From Kocuria carniphila (GTDB taxonomy: Bacteria > Actinomycetota > Actinomycetes > Actinomycetales > Micrococcaceae), in assembly GCF_004136555.1 (NCBI RefSeq), contig NZ_NOIT01000001.1, positions 248,001 to 312,000 of the forward strand: a stretch of 64,000 bases of DNA, read 5' to 3'. Made by a program: the position numbers and the translations under genes. Shown here piece by piece: positions 41,749 through 49,863 of the stretch; position 1 is the first letter of the stretch; each line of letters starts with the position of its first letter. The notes under the pieces were generated by a model. It had not been told where the DNA came from and did not search any database. It saw only the letters and a list, made by a program, of their open reading frames with translations.

Positions 41749-41819
41749 GGTGTGCTCCTGGTGTGAGGAATTCCTGGCCGCCGTGGGCGGCTGATGATTC
41801 ACACCGTAGGGAGGTTGCG

Positions 41820-44800
41820 TTAAGAGGTTGTGACCTGGGGTTTTCGTGCAGGTGCACGGCTGGGTTTGGGTTGGGAACCCAGCACGGTGGCGGGGTCGGG
41901 CAGGGTTTCGGGATGGGCCATGTCCCAGGCCTGCACCGCTTGCACTCCGATGCCCCGGGGTCCGGTGCGGCGGGTGTGGCCGTGGACCAGCAGCATGGTG
42001 GGTGCGAACAGCACGGGTCCGGACAGTGCCTGCGCTTCGTCGAAGAAGGTGCAGTCCACCGCGCCGGAACCGTCATCCACGGAAATGAACACCACGCGCT
42101 TCCCGCTGCGCATGGGCGGGGTCATGGTGGACACGCGCACCCCGGCCACCACTACTTCGGTGCCGTTGCGCAGTCCCAGCAGGTCTTCCGCACGGGTGAC
42201 CCCGTAGGAGCGCAGGAGAGCGGTGTGGCCGTCCATGAGGTGGGCGGAGACTTCGATGTTCATGGTGTCCAGTTCCGCGCGCACCTTCTCCTCGGTGCTG
42301 GGTTCGGGTTGTTCCGGCGGCAGCCCGGTCAGTTCCAGGTCCCCCAGCGGAAGGGCCAGTTGTCCGGGGCCGGGTTGTCCCTTGGCAGAGGCGCTGCGAG
42401 AGGCGGCTGGTTGATCGGCTCGCCGGGTCAAGTGGGTCACCAGGTCGGTGCGGGAGGCGCGAGCGCCCGAGGTGTTCAGGAGACTGTCCAGGGCCCCGGC
42501 CGAGGCCAGTCGCTGCAGACTCCGCCGAGAGGGTCTGGCCCGGGTGCGCACATCCGTAAGCGTGGAGTAGGGCTGACCGGCCACGATCCGTTCGATTTCC
42601 GCGCCGCTGATCCCGGTGATGCTGGTGAGGGACATCCTGATCCCCCAGGACCCGCCGCGAGTATAGGGAATGCCCTCGTCCAGGTCCCCGGATTCCACGG
42701 TGCCGGGCCGGGCGGCCACGGGTTCGATGCGGTGATGGTCCACACTGCGGTTGATGTCCGGACCGAGTACGGGGATGCCCATGCGCCGGGCCTCCCCCAC
42801 GAGCAACCGAGCGGGGTACATACCCGGGTCGTGTTCCCAGACCCCGGCCATGAAGGCCTCCGGGTGATGGGTCTTCAACCACGCGGACTGATAGGTGGGT
42901 ACGGCAAAGGCCACACCGTGGGCCTTGCAGAAACCGAAGCTTCCGAACGCATGCAGGATGTCCCACACCTTCTCCACGGTTTCCGCGTCGTAGCCTCGGG
43001 CCCGTGCCCCGCTGCGGAAGGCGTCCTCCACGCGTTGTTCGGTCTCCGAGCCGAGCCTGCGCCGCCATTCGTCTGCGGTGGCCAGTCCGCAACCGGTCAT
43101 CCGGTCCATCATCCGCATGATCTGTTCGTGGTAGACGGCCACCCCGCGGGTTTCCTTGAGGATGTCCACCAGGTCCGGGTGGGGGTACTCGGGGGTGCTC
43201 CAGCCGTGGCGGGAGTTGAGGTAGGGGCGCACCATGGACGCCTGCATGGGCCCTGGGCGGAACAGGGAGATGTCCACGATCAGGTCGTTGAACTCCTCCG
43301 GGCCCATGGTTCCGATCAGTTCGCGCTGACCGGGTGACTCGATCTGGAAACAGCCCAGCGTGTGGGTGGAGCTGATGAGCCGGAACGTGTCCGGGTCATC
43401 GCGGGGCATGGCGTCCAGGTCCAGGGCGGGGCGGTCCGGCTCCATCCGGGCCACTTCCTGAACCGCATAGGCCAGGGTGGATTGCATGCGCACGCCCAGG
43501 ATGTCGAGTTTGATGAGGCCCATGGGATCCATGTCGTGCTTGTCGAACTGGGACATGGGCAGCCCGATCCCGCTGGCCTGCACAGGCGTGCGGTTCAGCA
43601 GGGTGGCGTCCGAGAGGATCACCCCGCACGGGTGCATGGAAATGTGGCGGGGCAACCGGTCCAGGCGTTCGGTCAGATCCACCAGGAGATCCAGCTGCCG
43701 GTTGGCCTTGAGGTCATCGGCCAGCCGGGCCAGCTCCGGGCGCTGCGCAATTTCCTCGCGCAGGGTGGCCCCGGGGACCCGCCACAACTGGGCCGCGATG
43801 TGGTCCACGAGTTCCTGTTCCAGCCCCAGCGCAAGCCCGGCATCCCGCACGGCACCCCTGGAGCGGTAGGCGTTCTGCATGCTCATGAGCGTGACCCGAC
43901 TGCTACCGAAGCGTTGGAAGATCTCGTGATAGATCCGGTGCCGCTCCGCGCTCTCCATGTCGATGTCGATATCCGGCAGACTGCTGCGCCGCGGGGACAG
44001 GAAGCGCTCGAAGACCAGGTCGTACTCGAGCGGATCCACCGGAGAGATACCCAACAGGTGCACCACCAGGGACGAGACCGCCGAGCCTCGGGCCGCGTGC
44101 CGAACCTTCAGCTGGGTCATCAATTCGGAGACCTCCGAGACGGTCAGGAAGTATCCGGCGAATCCCAGCTGCGCAATCACGTCCAGCTCCCGATCCATCC
44201 GCGAGCGCAGCGATTCCCCGCTCAGTCCGGGGACCGTGCGGTCCCAGTTCTCGTGGGAGTGGAAGCGCTCCAATCCGGTGTAGCAGCGGGTTCTGAGTTG
44301 GGTGTTGGGGTTCCCGGTGAGGCCGATGACGGAGGCTTCCGGAATCACCGGCTGGCCCACTCGCAGGTCCGTGACGGGGTCCTGGCTGCAACGTTCGGCC
44401 AGTCGGTAGGTGTCCGCGAGCAGGTGCGCGGCCCCGGTGGCCCCGAGGTCCGCGGCCGCCGAGATCTCGTGGGCGAGCCGGGTCATCTCCGCGGTGTTCT
44501 TGAGCCACCCCTGCCCCGTGGGTTGCAGCACCCCGGGATCCGAACCGGCCAATTCCTCCAGGGACATGAGGGTGCGGGCGGCATCGAGCACGTCCGCGGT
44601 GACGGCCTGGCCGGGGTGGGCGTAGCGCACGGCGTTGGTGAGGATCACCGGCAGCCCGGCCTCACGCCCCACGGTGAGCATCCGCACGGCGTGACCGGTG
44701 CTGAGGGTGCTGCCCTGCGGCGCCAGGTGTGTTGCGGTCTCCACGGTGAGACACCCGGCCGGTAGGACACGCTTCCATGCGCGCAGGGCCGTGCGGGCCG

Positions 44801-45356
44801 CCCGGTAACGACGCCGGGCCAACAGCGACCCCACGTCCGAATCCGGGCCCACGAGCACCACCAGTCCGGGAGTTCCCCCGGCCGCCGCGCGATGCACGTG
44901 GCGGGCAATCTGGTCCCGGGTCAACCCGATGGGGCGGGCTGCATGATGATCGTGGTTCCGGTGGGCCGCGGACACCAGTCGGCACAGCGCCGCGTACCCG
45001 GCTCCCCCGTTACCCCCGGTGGCCAACACCACCACGCGCCCGATCACCCGAGCCGGCGGCACCGTGCTGCGCCCGTGTCGACCGTGCTGGCCTTGCCAGC
45101 CGGCGGCGGCGCGAGTGTGTTTCCCCGCCGACGCCGCCACCGGACCCAACAACGCCAGGTCCACTCCCAGCACGGGAGCCACACCGTGCTGCTGACAGGC
45201 CAGCACGTGCTTGACCACCCCGTACAACCCGTCCCTGTCGGTGCACGCCAGGACCTGCGCCCCGTAGGACGCCGCCACCTGCGCGAGCTCGTGGGGGCGA
45301 GCCACACCGTAGTGCGCGCTGTAAGCGGAAGCCACGCGCAAATGAGGGAAATGCAT
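41820..45356 (-). CDS. dnaE2: Error-prone DNA polymerase III alpha (ImuC)
   Basis: 1178-aa SOS mutasome polymerase. An N-terminal PHP domain (LRVASAYSAHYGVARPHELAQ, ACTDRDGLYG) precedes the polymerase core with the catalytic aspartates in SLPDIDIDMESAERH, SFGFCKAHGVAFA, DLIVDISLFRPGPMQ and PHPDLVDILKETRGVAVYHEQIM. Helix-hairpin-helix and OB domains end the chain. It is the DnaE2 type: shorter than replicative DnaE and lacking the proofreading-partner extensions. A LexA box lies 10 bases before the ATG. DUF6504 is the only companion gene; imuA and imuB are absent from this locus. Confidence 0.94.
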   Translation of the reverse strand: MHFPHLRVASAYSAHYGVARPHELAQVAASYGAQVLACTDRDGLYGVVKHVLACQQHGVAPVLGVDLALLGPVAASAGKHTRAAAGWQGQHGRHGRSTVPPARVIGRVVVLATGGNGGAGYAALCRLVSAAHRNHDHHAARPIGLTRDQIARHVHRAAAGGTPGLVVLVGPDSDVGSLLARRRYRAARTALRAWKRVLPAGCLTVETATHLAPQGSTLSTGHAVRMLTVGREAGLPVILTNAVRYAHPGQAVTADVLDAARTLMSLEELAGSDPGVLQPTGQGWLKNTAEMTRLAHEISAAADLGATGAAHLLADTYRLAERCSQDPVTDLRVGQPVIPEASVIGLTGNPNTQLRTRCYTGLERFHSHENWDRTVPGLSGESLRSRMDRELDVIAQLGFAGYFLTVSEVSELMTQLKVRHAARGSAVSSLVVHLLGISPVDPLEYDLVFERFLSPRRSSLPDIDIDMESAERHRIYHEIFQRFGSSRVTLMSMQNAYRSRGAVRDAGLALGLEQELVDHIAAQLWRVPGATLREEIAQRPELARLADDLKANRQLDLLVDLTERLDRLPRHISMHPCGVILSDATLLNRTPVQASGIGLPMSQFDKHDMDPMGLIKLDILGVRMQSTLAYAVQEVARMEPDRPALDLDAMPRDDPDTFRLISSTHTLGCFQIESPGQRELIGTMGPEEFNDLIVDISLFRPGPMQASMVRPYLNSRHGWSTPEYPHPDLVDILKETRGVAVYHEQIMRMMDRMTGCGLATADEWRRRLGSETEQRVEDAFRSGARARGYDAETVEKVWDILHAFGSFGFCKAHGVAFAVPTYQSAWLKTHHPEAFMAGVWEHDPGMYPARLLVGEARRMGIPVLGPDINRSVDHHRIEPVAARPGTVESGDLDEGIPYTRGGSWGIRMSLTSITGISGAEIERIVAGQPYSTLTDVRTRARPSRRSLQRLASAGALDSLLNTSGARASRTDLVTHLTRRADQPAASRSASAKGQPGPGQLALPLGDLELTGLPPEQPEPSTEEKVRAELDTMNIEVSAHLMDGHTALLRSYGVTRAEDLLGLRNGTEVVVAGVRVSTMTPPMRSGKRVVFISVDDGSGAVDCTFFDEAQALSGPVLFAPTMLLVHGHTRRTGPRGIGVQAVQAWDMAHPETLPDPATVLGSQPKPSRAPARKPQVTTS

Positions 45357-45365
45357 ACCTCATAT

Positions 45366-45381
45366 TCGAAAGTTTGTTCGA
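45366..45381. promoter_or_regulatory. LexA (SOS) box of dnaE2
   Basis: TCGAACAAACTTTCGA on the minus strand agrees with the actinobacterial LexA site TCGAAC-N4-GTTCGA in both half-sites except one base; it lies between DUF6504 and dnaE2. Confidence 0.88.
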
Positions 45382-45387
45382 TCAATG

Positions 45388-45753
45388 TCAAACCGCCTGG
45401 TCAGCCACGAGCCACCATTGGCCGGTGATCTCGTGGCGCACCAATTCCAGAGTGCGAGGTATCACGGCCCCGCGTTGCGCCGCCTGGACACGCCAGTGCT
45501 GCCGGTCCACCACGGACTGCCCGCTTTCCCGCGGAACTCGCTCTTCCAGCTGCCACCAGCGGCGACGTTCGTACCAGCGCTGCGGTGGGGCCGTAATGCG
45601 GTGAAGTCTGCCCCGGAACACCAACTCGCACGGGGCACCCGACTCATCGCAGTGCACCTCGCAGGGTTGCCCCCACCCCTCATCGATCCGCACCGCATCG
45701 TACGTCTCGCTCCACGTGAGCTCCGTGTGTTCTACCGCAGTCAGTACCGTCAT
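45388..45753 (-). CDS. DUF6504-family SOS-linked protein
   Basis: 121-aa soluble protein rich in Trp and Arg (GQPCEVHCDESGAPCELVFRGRLHRI; WYERRRWWQLEE). Such proteins accompany imuB and dnaE2 in actinobacterial mutasome cassettes; their biochemical role is unknown. The ATG at 45753 follows GGGAGAG. A LexA box lies 24 bases upstream and another lies between this gene and dnaE2, so both are SOS genes. A longer frame upstream was rejected because it crosses the LexA box. Confidence 0.8.
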   Translation of the reverse strand: MTVLTAVEHTELTWSETYDAVRIDEGWGQPCEVHCDESGAPCELVFRGRLHRITAPPQRWYERRRWWQLEERVPRESGQSVVDRQHWRVQAAQRGAVIPRTLELVRHEITGQWWLVADQAV

Positions 45754-45777
45754 GACTCGATCACTCTCCCGGTGTAT

Positions 45778-45793
45778 TCGAAACTTTATTCGA
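45778..45793. promoter_or_regulatory. LexA (SOS) box of the DUF6504 gene
   Basis: TCGAATAAAGTTTCGA on the minus strand, with perfect TCGAA/TTCGA half-sites in 16 bp. Confidence 0.85.
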
Positions 45794-45893
45794 GTACTGT
45801 GAGAGTGCCAAGGGTCGCTGACACGCATAAGCGGCCCGCCACGGGATGACCCGGGAAGGCCCCCGGGGCAGCACCGGAAAAACCCAGAAACGG

Positions 45894-45928
45894 CGACGTC
45901 GCCCGGCCGAGGGGACCGAGCGACGTCG
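45894..45928 (-). terminator. Terminator after the second MHS gene
   Basis: CGACGTCGC/GCGACGTCG stem; on the minus strand it is followed within 15 bases by a T-rich run. Confidence 0.55.
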
Positions 45929-45970
45929 TCGTGACTGTGAAGTGCCGACCGCGAGGTCGTGACTGTGAAG
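45928..45970. repeat. 15-bp direct repeat
   Basis: GTCGTGACTGTGAAG occurs at 45928-45942 and 45956-45970 (28-bp period), in the 3' flank of the MHS gene. Its meaning is unknown. Confidence 0.6.
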
Positions 45971-45980
45971 GAGCGCGTGG

Positions 45981-47273
45981 TTATGAGGTGTAGCGGCCCG
46001 GCTTGCCCAGCAGCACGCCCACCACCGAGATCACGCAGCACGCCATGAGGAAGAGTGCTGCGGCCCAGGTCTGTCCGCCGGCGGCGGTGATCAGGGTGGC
46101 CGCGATGAGCGGGGTGAATCCCGCCACGATGGCACCGTTGGCCTCACGTGCCAGGGCGATGCCGCTGAAGCGTTCGGCGGCGGGGAACAAGCCCGCCAGG
46201 TAGGCGCCCTGGGAACCGGAGGTGCAAGCGATCACCGCACCGTAGCCCACGGAAATGGCGACGGTCGCAGCCATCGCGCTGCCCGAGGACAGCGCCGCGA
46301 ACAGCGGGAACGCACCCGCCGCACCCAGCAGCGAGCCGAAGGCCAACACCTTGTGGGCACCGAACCGGTCCGCAGCCAGACCGCCCAACGGGGTGGCCAG
46401 CACACCGCACACGGAACCGATGATCACCGCGGTCAACGCCGATCCCCGGTCCATGCCCACGGCCGGTGAGGTCATGAAGGACAGGGAGAACACGGCCAGG
46501 ATGTAGTTGAGCGCGTTGTGCCCGGTGATCGCGAAGAACCCCACGACCACTGCGCGCCAGTGCTCGCGCATCAGGGCCACCACGGGCACCCTGCGGCGTT
46601 CCCCACGCTCTTTGGCGGCGTGGAGCGCGGCCAGATACTCGGGGCTCTCCTCGAGCTTGACGCGAATGAAGATCGCCAGGGCGAACAGCACCGCCGAGGC
46701 CAGGAACGGCAAACGCCACGCCCAGTCCAACAGCATCTGGTCCCCCAGCGACGCCGCCCACAGGAACGCACCGGTGGCCAGCACGATGCCGGCCGGGGGC
46801 GCGGCGAGCACGAGCGACGTCATCAGTCCACGACGCCGCGGCGGGGCGAACTCCGCGACCAGGGTCATGGCCCCGGCCAGCTCGGCACCGGCACCCATGC
46901 CCTGCAGCAGACGCAGGAGCACCAGGAACACCGGGGCGGCCACGCCGATCGCGGCGTAGGTGGGCAGCAGACCGATGCCCACGGTCGCCACGCCCATCAG
47001 GATCACGGTGAGCAACATGGCCGGGCGGCGACCGTAACGGTCCCCCAGGTGACCGACCAGCACACCGCCCAGCGGGCGCGCCACGAAGCCCACCGCGAAG
47101 GTCGCGAACGCGGCCAAGGAAGCACCGGAGTCCATTCCGGCGAAGAAAAGTGGGCCGATGATCAACCCGGCGGCCGTGCCGTACAAGGCGTAGTCGTACC
47201 ACTCGATGAGGGTTCCGGCCACGGCAGCGAAAAGTGCGCGCCCAGCCCCGGGGCGCATGGTGGTGTTGTTCAC
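45981..47273 (-). CDS. MFS transporter, MHS family (second)
   Basis: 430-aa 12-helix symporter: AAVAGTLIEWYDYALYGTAAGL (TM1), FVARPLGGVLVGHLGDRYGRRPAM, LLQGMGAGAELAGAMTLVAEF. Here the usual GGEWGGA motif after TM4 is changed to GAGAELAGA, so its substrate group may differ from the other two MHS proteins in this window. It follows mtnC by 36 bases on the same strand and may be cotranscribed with it. The substrate is undetermined. Confidence 0.87.
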   Translation of the reverse strand: MNNTTMRPGAGRALFAAVAGTLIEWYDYALYGTAAGLIIGPLFFAGMDSGASLAAFATFAVGFVARPLGGVLVGHLGDRYGRRPAMLLTVILMGVATVGIGLLPTYAAIGVAAPVFLVLLRLLQGMGAGAELAGAMTLVAEFAPPRRRGLMTSLVLAAPPAGIVLATGAFLWAASLGDQMLLDWAWRLPFLASAVLFALAIFIRVKLEESPEYLAALHAAKERGERRRVPVVALMREHWRAVVVGFFAITGHNALNYILAVFSLSFMTSPAVGMDRGSALTAVIIGSVCGVLATPLGGLAADRFGAHKVLAFGSLLGAAGAFPLFAALSSGSAMAATVAISVGYGAVIACTSGSQGAYLAGLFPAAERFSGIALAREANGAIVAGFTPLIAATLITAAGGQTWAAALFLMACCVISVVGVLLGKPGRYTS

Positions 47274-47309
47274 GGTGAAAGCTATCCCGTCTGAAATCTC
47301 CCGATCGCG

Positions 47310-48074
47310 CTAGCGGGACGCGTAGCGACGGATGAACCGTACCTGATTCAAACGCTGGATCTCGGGATGATCCCCCACGCCGGCGTCGTAGAACTGGTCG
47401 CCGGGGCGGCGCACGCCCACGGTGTCCCAGCCAGCTTTCCGTGCCGCATCCAGGGCTTCCACCTGGTCGGAGAAGAACAAGAACTTCTCACGCGGTTTAC
47501 CCAAGGCCTCGGCCACGTCATGGGTGATGTTGCGGAACGAACTCACCTCGTGTTTGGAACCGGCCGACTCCAGGGAGAAGTGCCCCTTGATCAGGGGAAT
47601 CAGGTTGCCTTCGGGCGAGTGGCTGAACCACGCGCGCTGGGCGGGCAGCGTGCCGTTGGAGAAGATGAACACCGGAATCGACTGCTCGGACCAGGTCCGC
47701 AACGCAGGAATCGCGTCGTCGAAGAACGGCGAGACGAACTCTCCCGCCGCGAAACCTTCCTGCCAGATCAATGCGTGCATCGTGCGCAGTGGAGCGGGCA
47801 TCTCCCCCTCATCCATCCAGGCTTCCAGGACGCCCGTGAGGTCCTCTGCCGTGGCGGAACTGTCCAGTCCCGCCATCTCGATGATCTGCCGGCGAGCGCG
47901 GGCGACCTCGGGTTTGTGGGAGTACTCCTCGAAGTAGCTGGTGAAGCGTTTGCGGGAGTAAGGGTAGAGCTCGTCCCGGACGTACCACGTGGAGGAGAGG
48001 GTGCCTTCGATGTCGACCACGATGACCTCGGGTCGGTCGAGCACCAGTGCATTGGCGGCGGCGGGCTCAGGCAT
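47310..48074 (-). CDS. mtnC: Acireductone synthase (enolase-phosphatase E1)
   Basis: 254-aa HAD-family enzyme of methionine salvage: enolises and dephosphorylates 2,3-diketo-5-methylthiopentyl-1-phosphate. VIVVDIEGTLSSTWYVRDELYPYSRKR holds the nucleophile Asp and the family's IEGT; IPVFIFSNGTLPAQRAWF and FLFFSDQVEALDAARKAGW complete the active site. The ATG at 48074 begins at the conserved part; a longer frame was rejected. No mtnA, mtnB or mtnD is adjacent, but it diverges from a SAM-IV riboswitch operon, which keeps the methionine/sulfur theme. Confidence 0.9.
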   Translation of the reverse strand: MPEPAAANALVLDRPEVIVVDIEGTLSSTWYVRDELYPYSRKRFTSYFEEYSHKPEVARARRQIIEMAGLDSSATAEDLTGVLEAWMDEGEMPAPLRTMHALIWQEGFAAGEFVSPFFDDAIPALRTWSEQSIPVFIFSNGTLPAQRAWFSHSPEGNLIPLIKGHFSLESAGSKHEVSSFRNITHDVAEALGKPREKFLFFSDQVEALDAARKAGWDTVGVRRPGDQFYDAGVGDHPEIQRLNQVRFIRRYASR

Positions 48075-48271
48075 GGTCGGCTCCCTGTGTTCTTTCGACA
48101 ACGGTGTCTGCCCCGGCAACCCGGGGAATAGGCCCATTCTAGGCACCGGGGACGAGCAGAAACAGGAGGCCGTCTCAGGCGTGAACCATCCGGAGAGGCC
48201 TCCCCGAGGTGGGTCATAAAACTTCATCATTTGTGGCGCTCAACGTTCGTGTGGTTAGGTTCACGCGACAA

Positions 48272-48354
48272 GAATCACGAGTTCCGGCGCGAAGCCCTGG
48301 CTGGCCGGACGGCAACCCTCAGACGCTGTCGTGGGGTGCCCCAGGTGATGATTC
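48272..48354 (+). ncRNA. SAM-IV riboswitch
   Basis: P1 pairs GAATCA (48272-48277) with TGATTC (48349-48354). P2 pairs TCCGGC with GCCGGA. The conserved GGCAACCCTC (48311-48320) and GGGGTGCCCCAGGTGATGA (48333-48351) are those of the actinobacterial SAM-IV class, recognised from memory of its consensus. It lies 84 bases before the start of the MHS gene; a GCCCGT/ACGGGC hairpin follows it. It should switch the transporter and monooxygenase off when S-adenosylmethionine is plentiful. Confidence 0.85.
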
Positions 48355-48438
48355 GGCCCGTGATCAGTACCGGTACGGGCAAGGACGGCGTCCGGCTCAC
48401 CCAACATTCTTCCGTGGCGCCCCGTCATGAGGAGTGTC

Positions 48439-49815
48439 ATGGCCCCCGCCACCGCCCCGGTGCCCACGGTCACCGATTCATCATCCCGGCAGCCCCAACC
48501 CGCCACGGATCACGCGCTCTCGAGCGTGGGATCGGCGGTGCGCGACAAGAAGCGCGTGCTCGCGGCGTCCTTCGTGGGTACGACCATCGAGTGGTACGAC
48601 TTCTACCTCTACGGCGCCGCCGCTGCCCTGGTGTTCAGCCACTACTTCTTCCCACAGGGTTCGGGCGTGGGCTCAATCATTGCCTCGTTCGCGACCTTCG
48701 CCATTGCGTTCTTCTTCCGTCCCCTGGGCGGCATCATTGCCGGTCACCTGGGTGACCGGATCGGACGCAAGGCCCTGCTGGTCGCATCCCTGCTGATCAT
48801 GGGCGTGGCCACCACGGTGATCGGCCTGCTGCCGGGCTTCTCACAGATCGGCTGGTTTGCCGTGGCCCTACTGGTCGCCTGCCGCATTGCGCAGGGCCTG
48901 TCCGCCGGCATGGAATGGGGCGGTTCGGCCGTGCTCTCGGTGGAACACGCACCCAAGGGCCTGCGTGGTTTGTTCGGCTCCTTCACCCAGGTGGGTTCGG
49001 CGGCGGGCATGCTGCTGGCCACCGCCTTCTTCGCCATCATGCAGGGCGTCACCACCGCCGAGCAGTTCCAGGCGTGGGGCTGGCGCGTACCCTTCCTGTT
49101 CTCCGCAGTGCTCGTGATCATCGGCCTGATCATCCGCGCCGGCATCGAGGACGCCGAGGAGTTCCAAGAGGTCAAGCGCGAAAAGGCCGCCGCGACGTCG
49201 CCCGTGCGTGAGGTGCTCACCCAGCACACCCGCGGCGTGATCGTCTGCATCGGTCAACGCATGATCCAGCCGGCCATCTTCTCCATCCTCACCGTCTACA
49301 CGCTCACCTACGTGACGCAGCAGCGCGGCGCGAGTCAGTGGGTCATGATCTCCATCCTGATCGCCGCCGCCGTGGGCCTGGTGGGCGGCCCGTTCTGGGG
49401 CTGGCTCTCCGACCGCGTGGGACGCCGCCGCATCTCCATCATTGCCGCGACCGCCATCGGCGTGTTCGTGTGGCCCTACTTCTACTACCTGGACCACGGG
49501 CCGCTGGCCTTGCTGCCGCTGATGTACCTGATCGGCATGGCCGTGCTGCATGACAGCATCTACGGCCCTCAGGCCGCTCTGTTCGCCGAGCAGTTCCCCA
49601 CCCACCTGCGCTACTCCGGGGTGTCCCTGGGTTACCAGGTGGGCACCATTCTCTCCGGCGGTCTGACCCCCATGATCGCCGCGTGGCTCGTGGCCACCGG
49701 CGGCTCCCCCTGGCTGCTGTGCGGTTACTTGAGCCTGCTGGCCGTGATCTCCGTGGTCACCGGCCGCATGGCCAAGGACACCGTGACCGACGCACCCGAG
49801 ATCGCTCAGTACTGA
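48439..49815 (+). CDS. MFS transporter, MHS family, under SAM-IV control
   Basis: 458-aa symporter: VGTTIEWYDFYLYGAAAALVF, FFFRPLGGIIAGHLGDRIGRKALL, IAQGLSAGMEWGGSAVLSVEH. The ATG at 48439 is preceded by GAGGAG; the in-frame ATG at 48427 contributes to that ribosome site and is less likely. A 48-base gap leads to the flavin monooxygenase. Riboswitch control implies a sulfur-containing or methionine-related substrate. The family's general link to carboxylates and betaines would allow an organosulfur acid or sulfobetaine-like compound; this is inference. Confidence 0.88.
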   Translation: MAPATAPVPTVTDSSSRQPQPATDHALSSVGSAVRDKKRVLAASFVGTTIEWYDFYLYGAAAALVFSHYFFPQGSGVGSIIASFATFAIAFFFRPLGGIIAGHLGDRIGRKALLVASLLIMGVATTVIGLLPGFSQIGWFAVALLVACRIAQGLSAGMEWGGSAVLSVEHAPKGLRGLFGSFTQVGSAAGMLLATAFFAIMQGVTTAEQFQAWGWRVPFLFSAVLVIIGLIIRAGIEDAEEFQEVKREKAAATSPVREVLTQHTRGVIVCIGQRMIQPAIFSILTVYTLTYVTQQRGASQWVMISILIAAAVGLVGGPFWGWLSDRVGRRRISIIAATAIGVFVWPYFYYLDHGPLALLPLMYLIGMAVLHDSIYGPQAALFAEQFPTHLRYSGVSLGYQVGTILSGGLTPMIAAWLVATGGSPWLLCGYLSLLAVISVVTGRMAKDTVTDAPEIAQY

Positions 49816-49863
49816 CTCGGCACCACCCGCACACGCGCCAGTACCAACCCGAAAGGATCCCTT

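Noticed and set aside
48355-48438. Second riboswitch or leader peptide after the SAM-IV aptamer
   Set aside because: A single short hairpin is visible, with no conserved aptamer blocks; it is more simply the expression platform.
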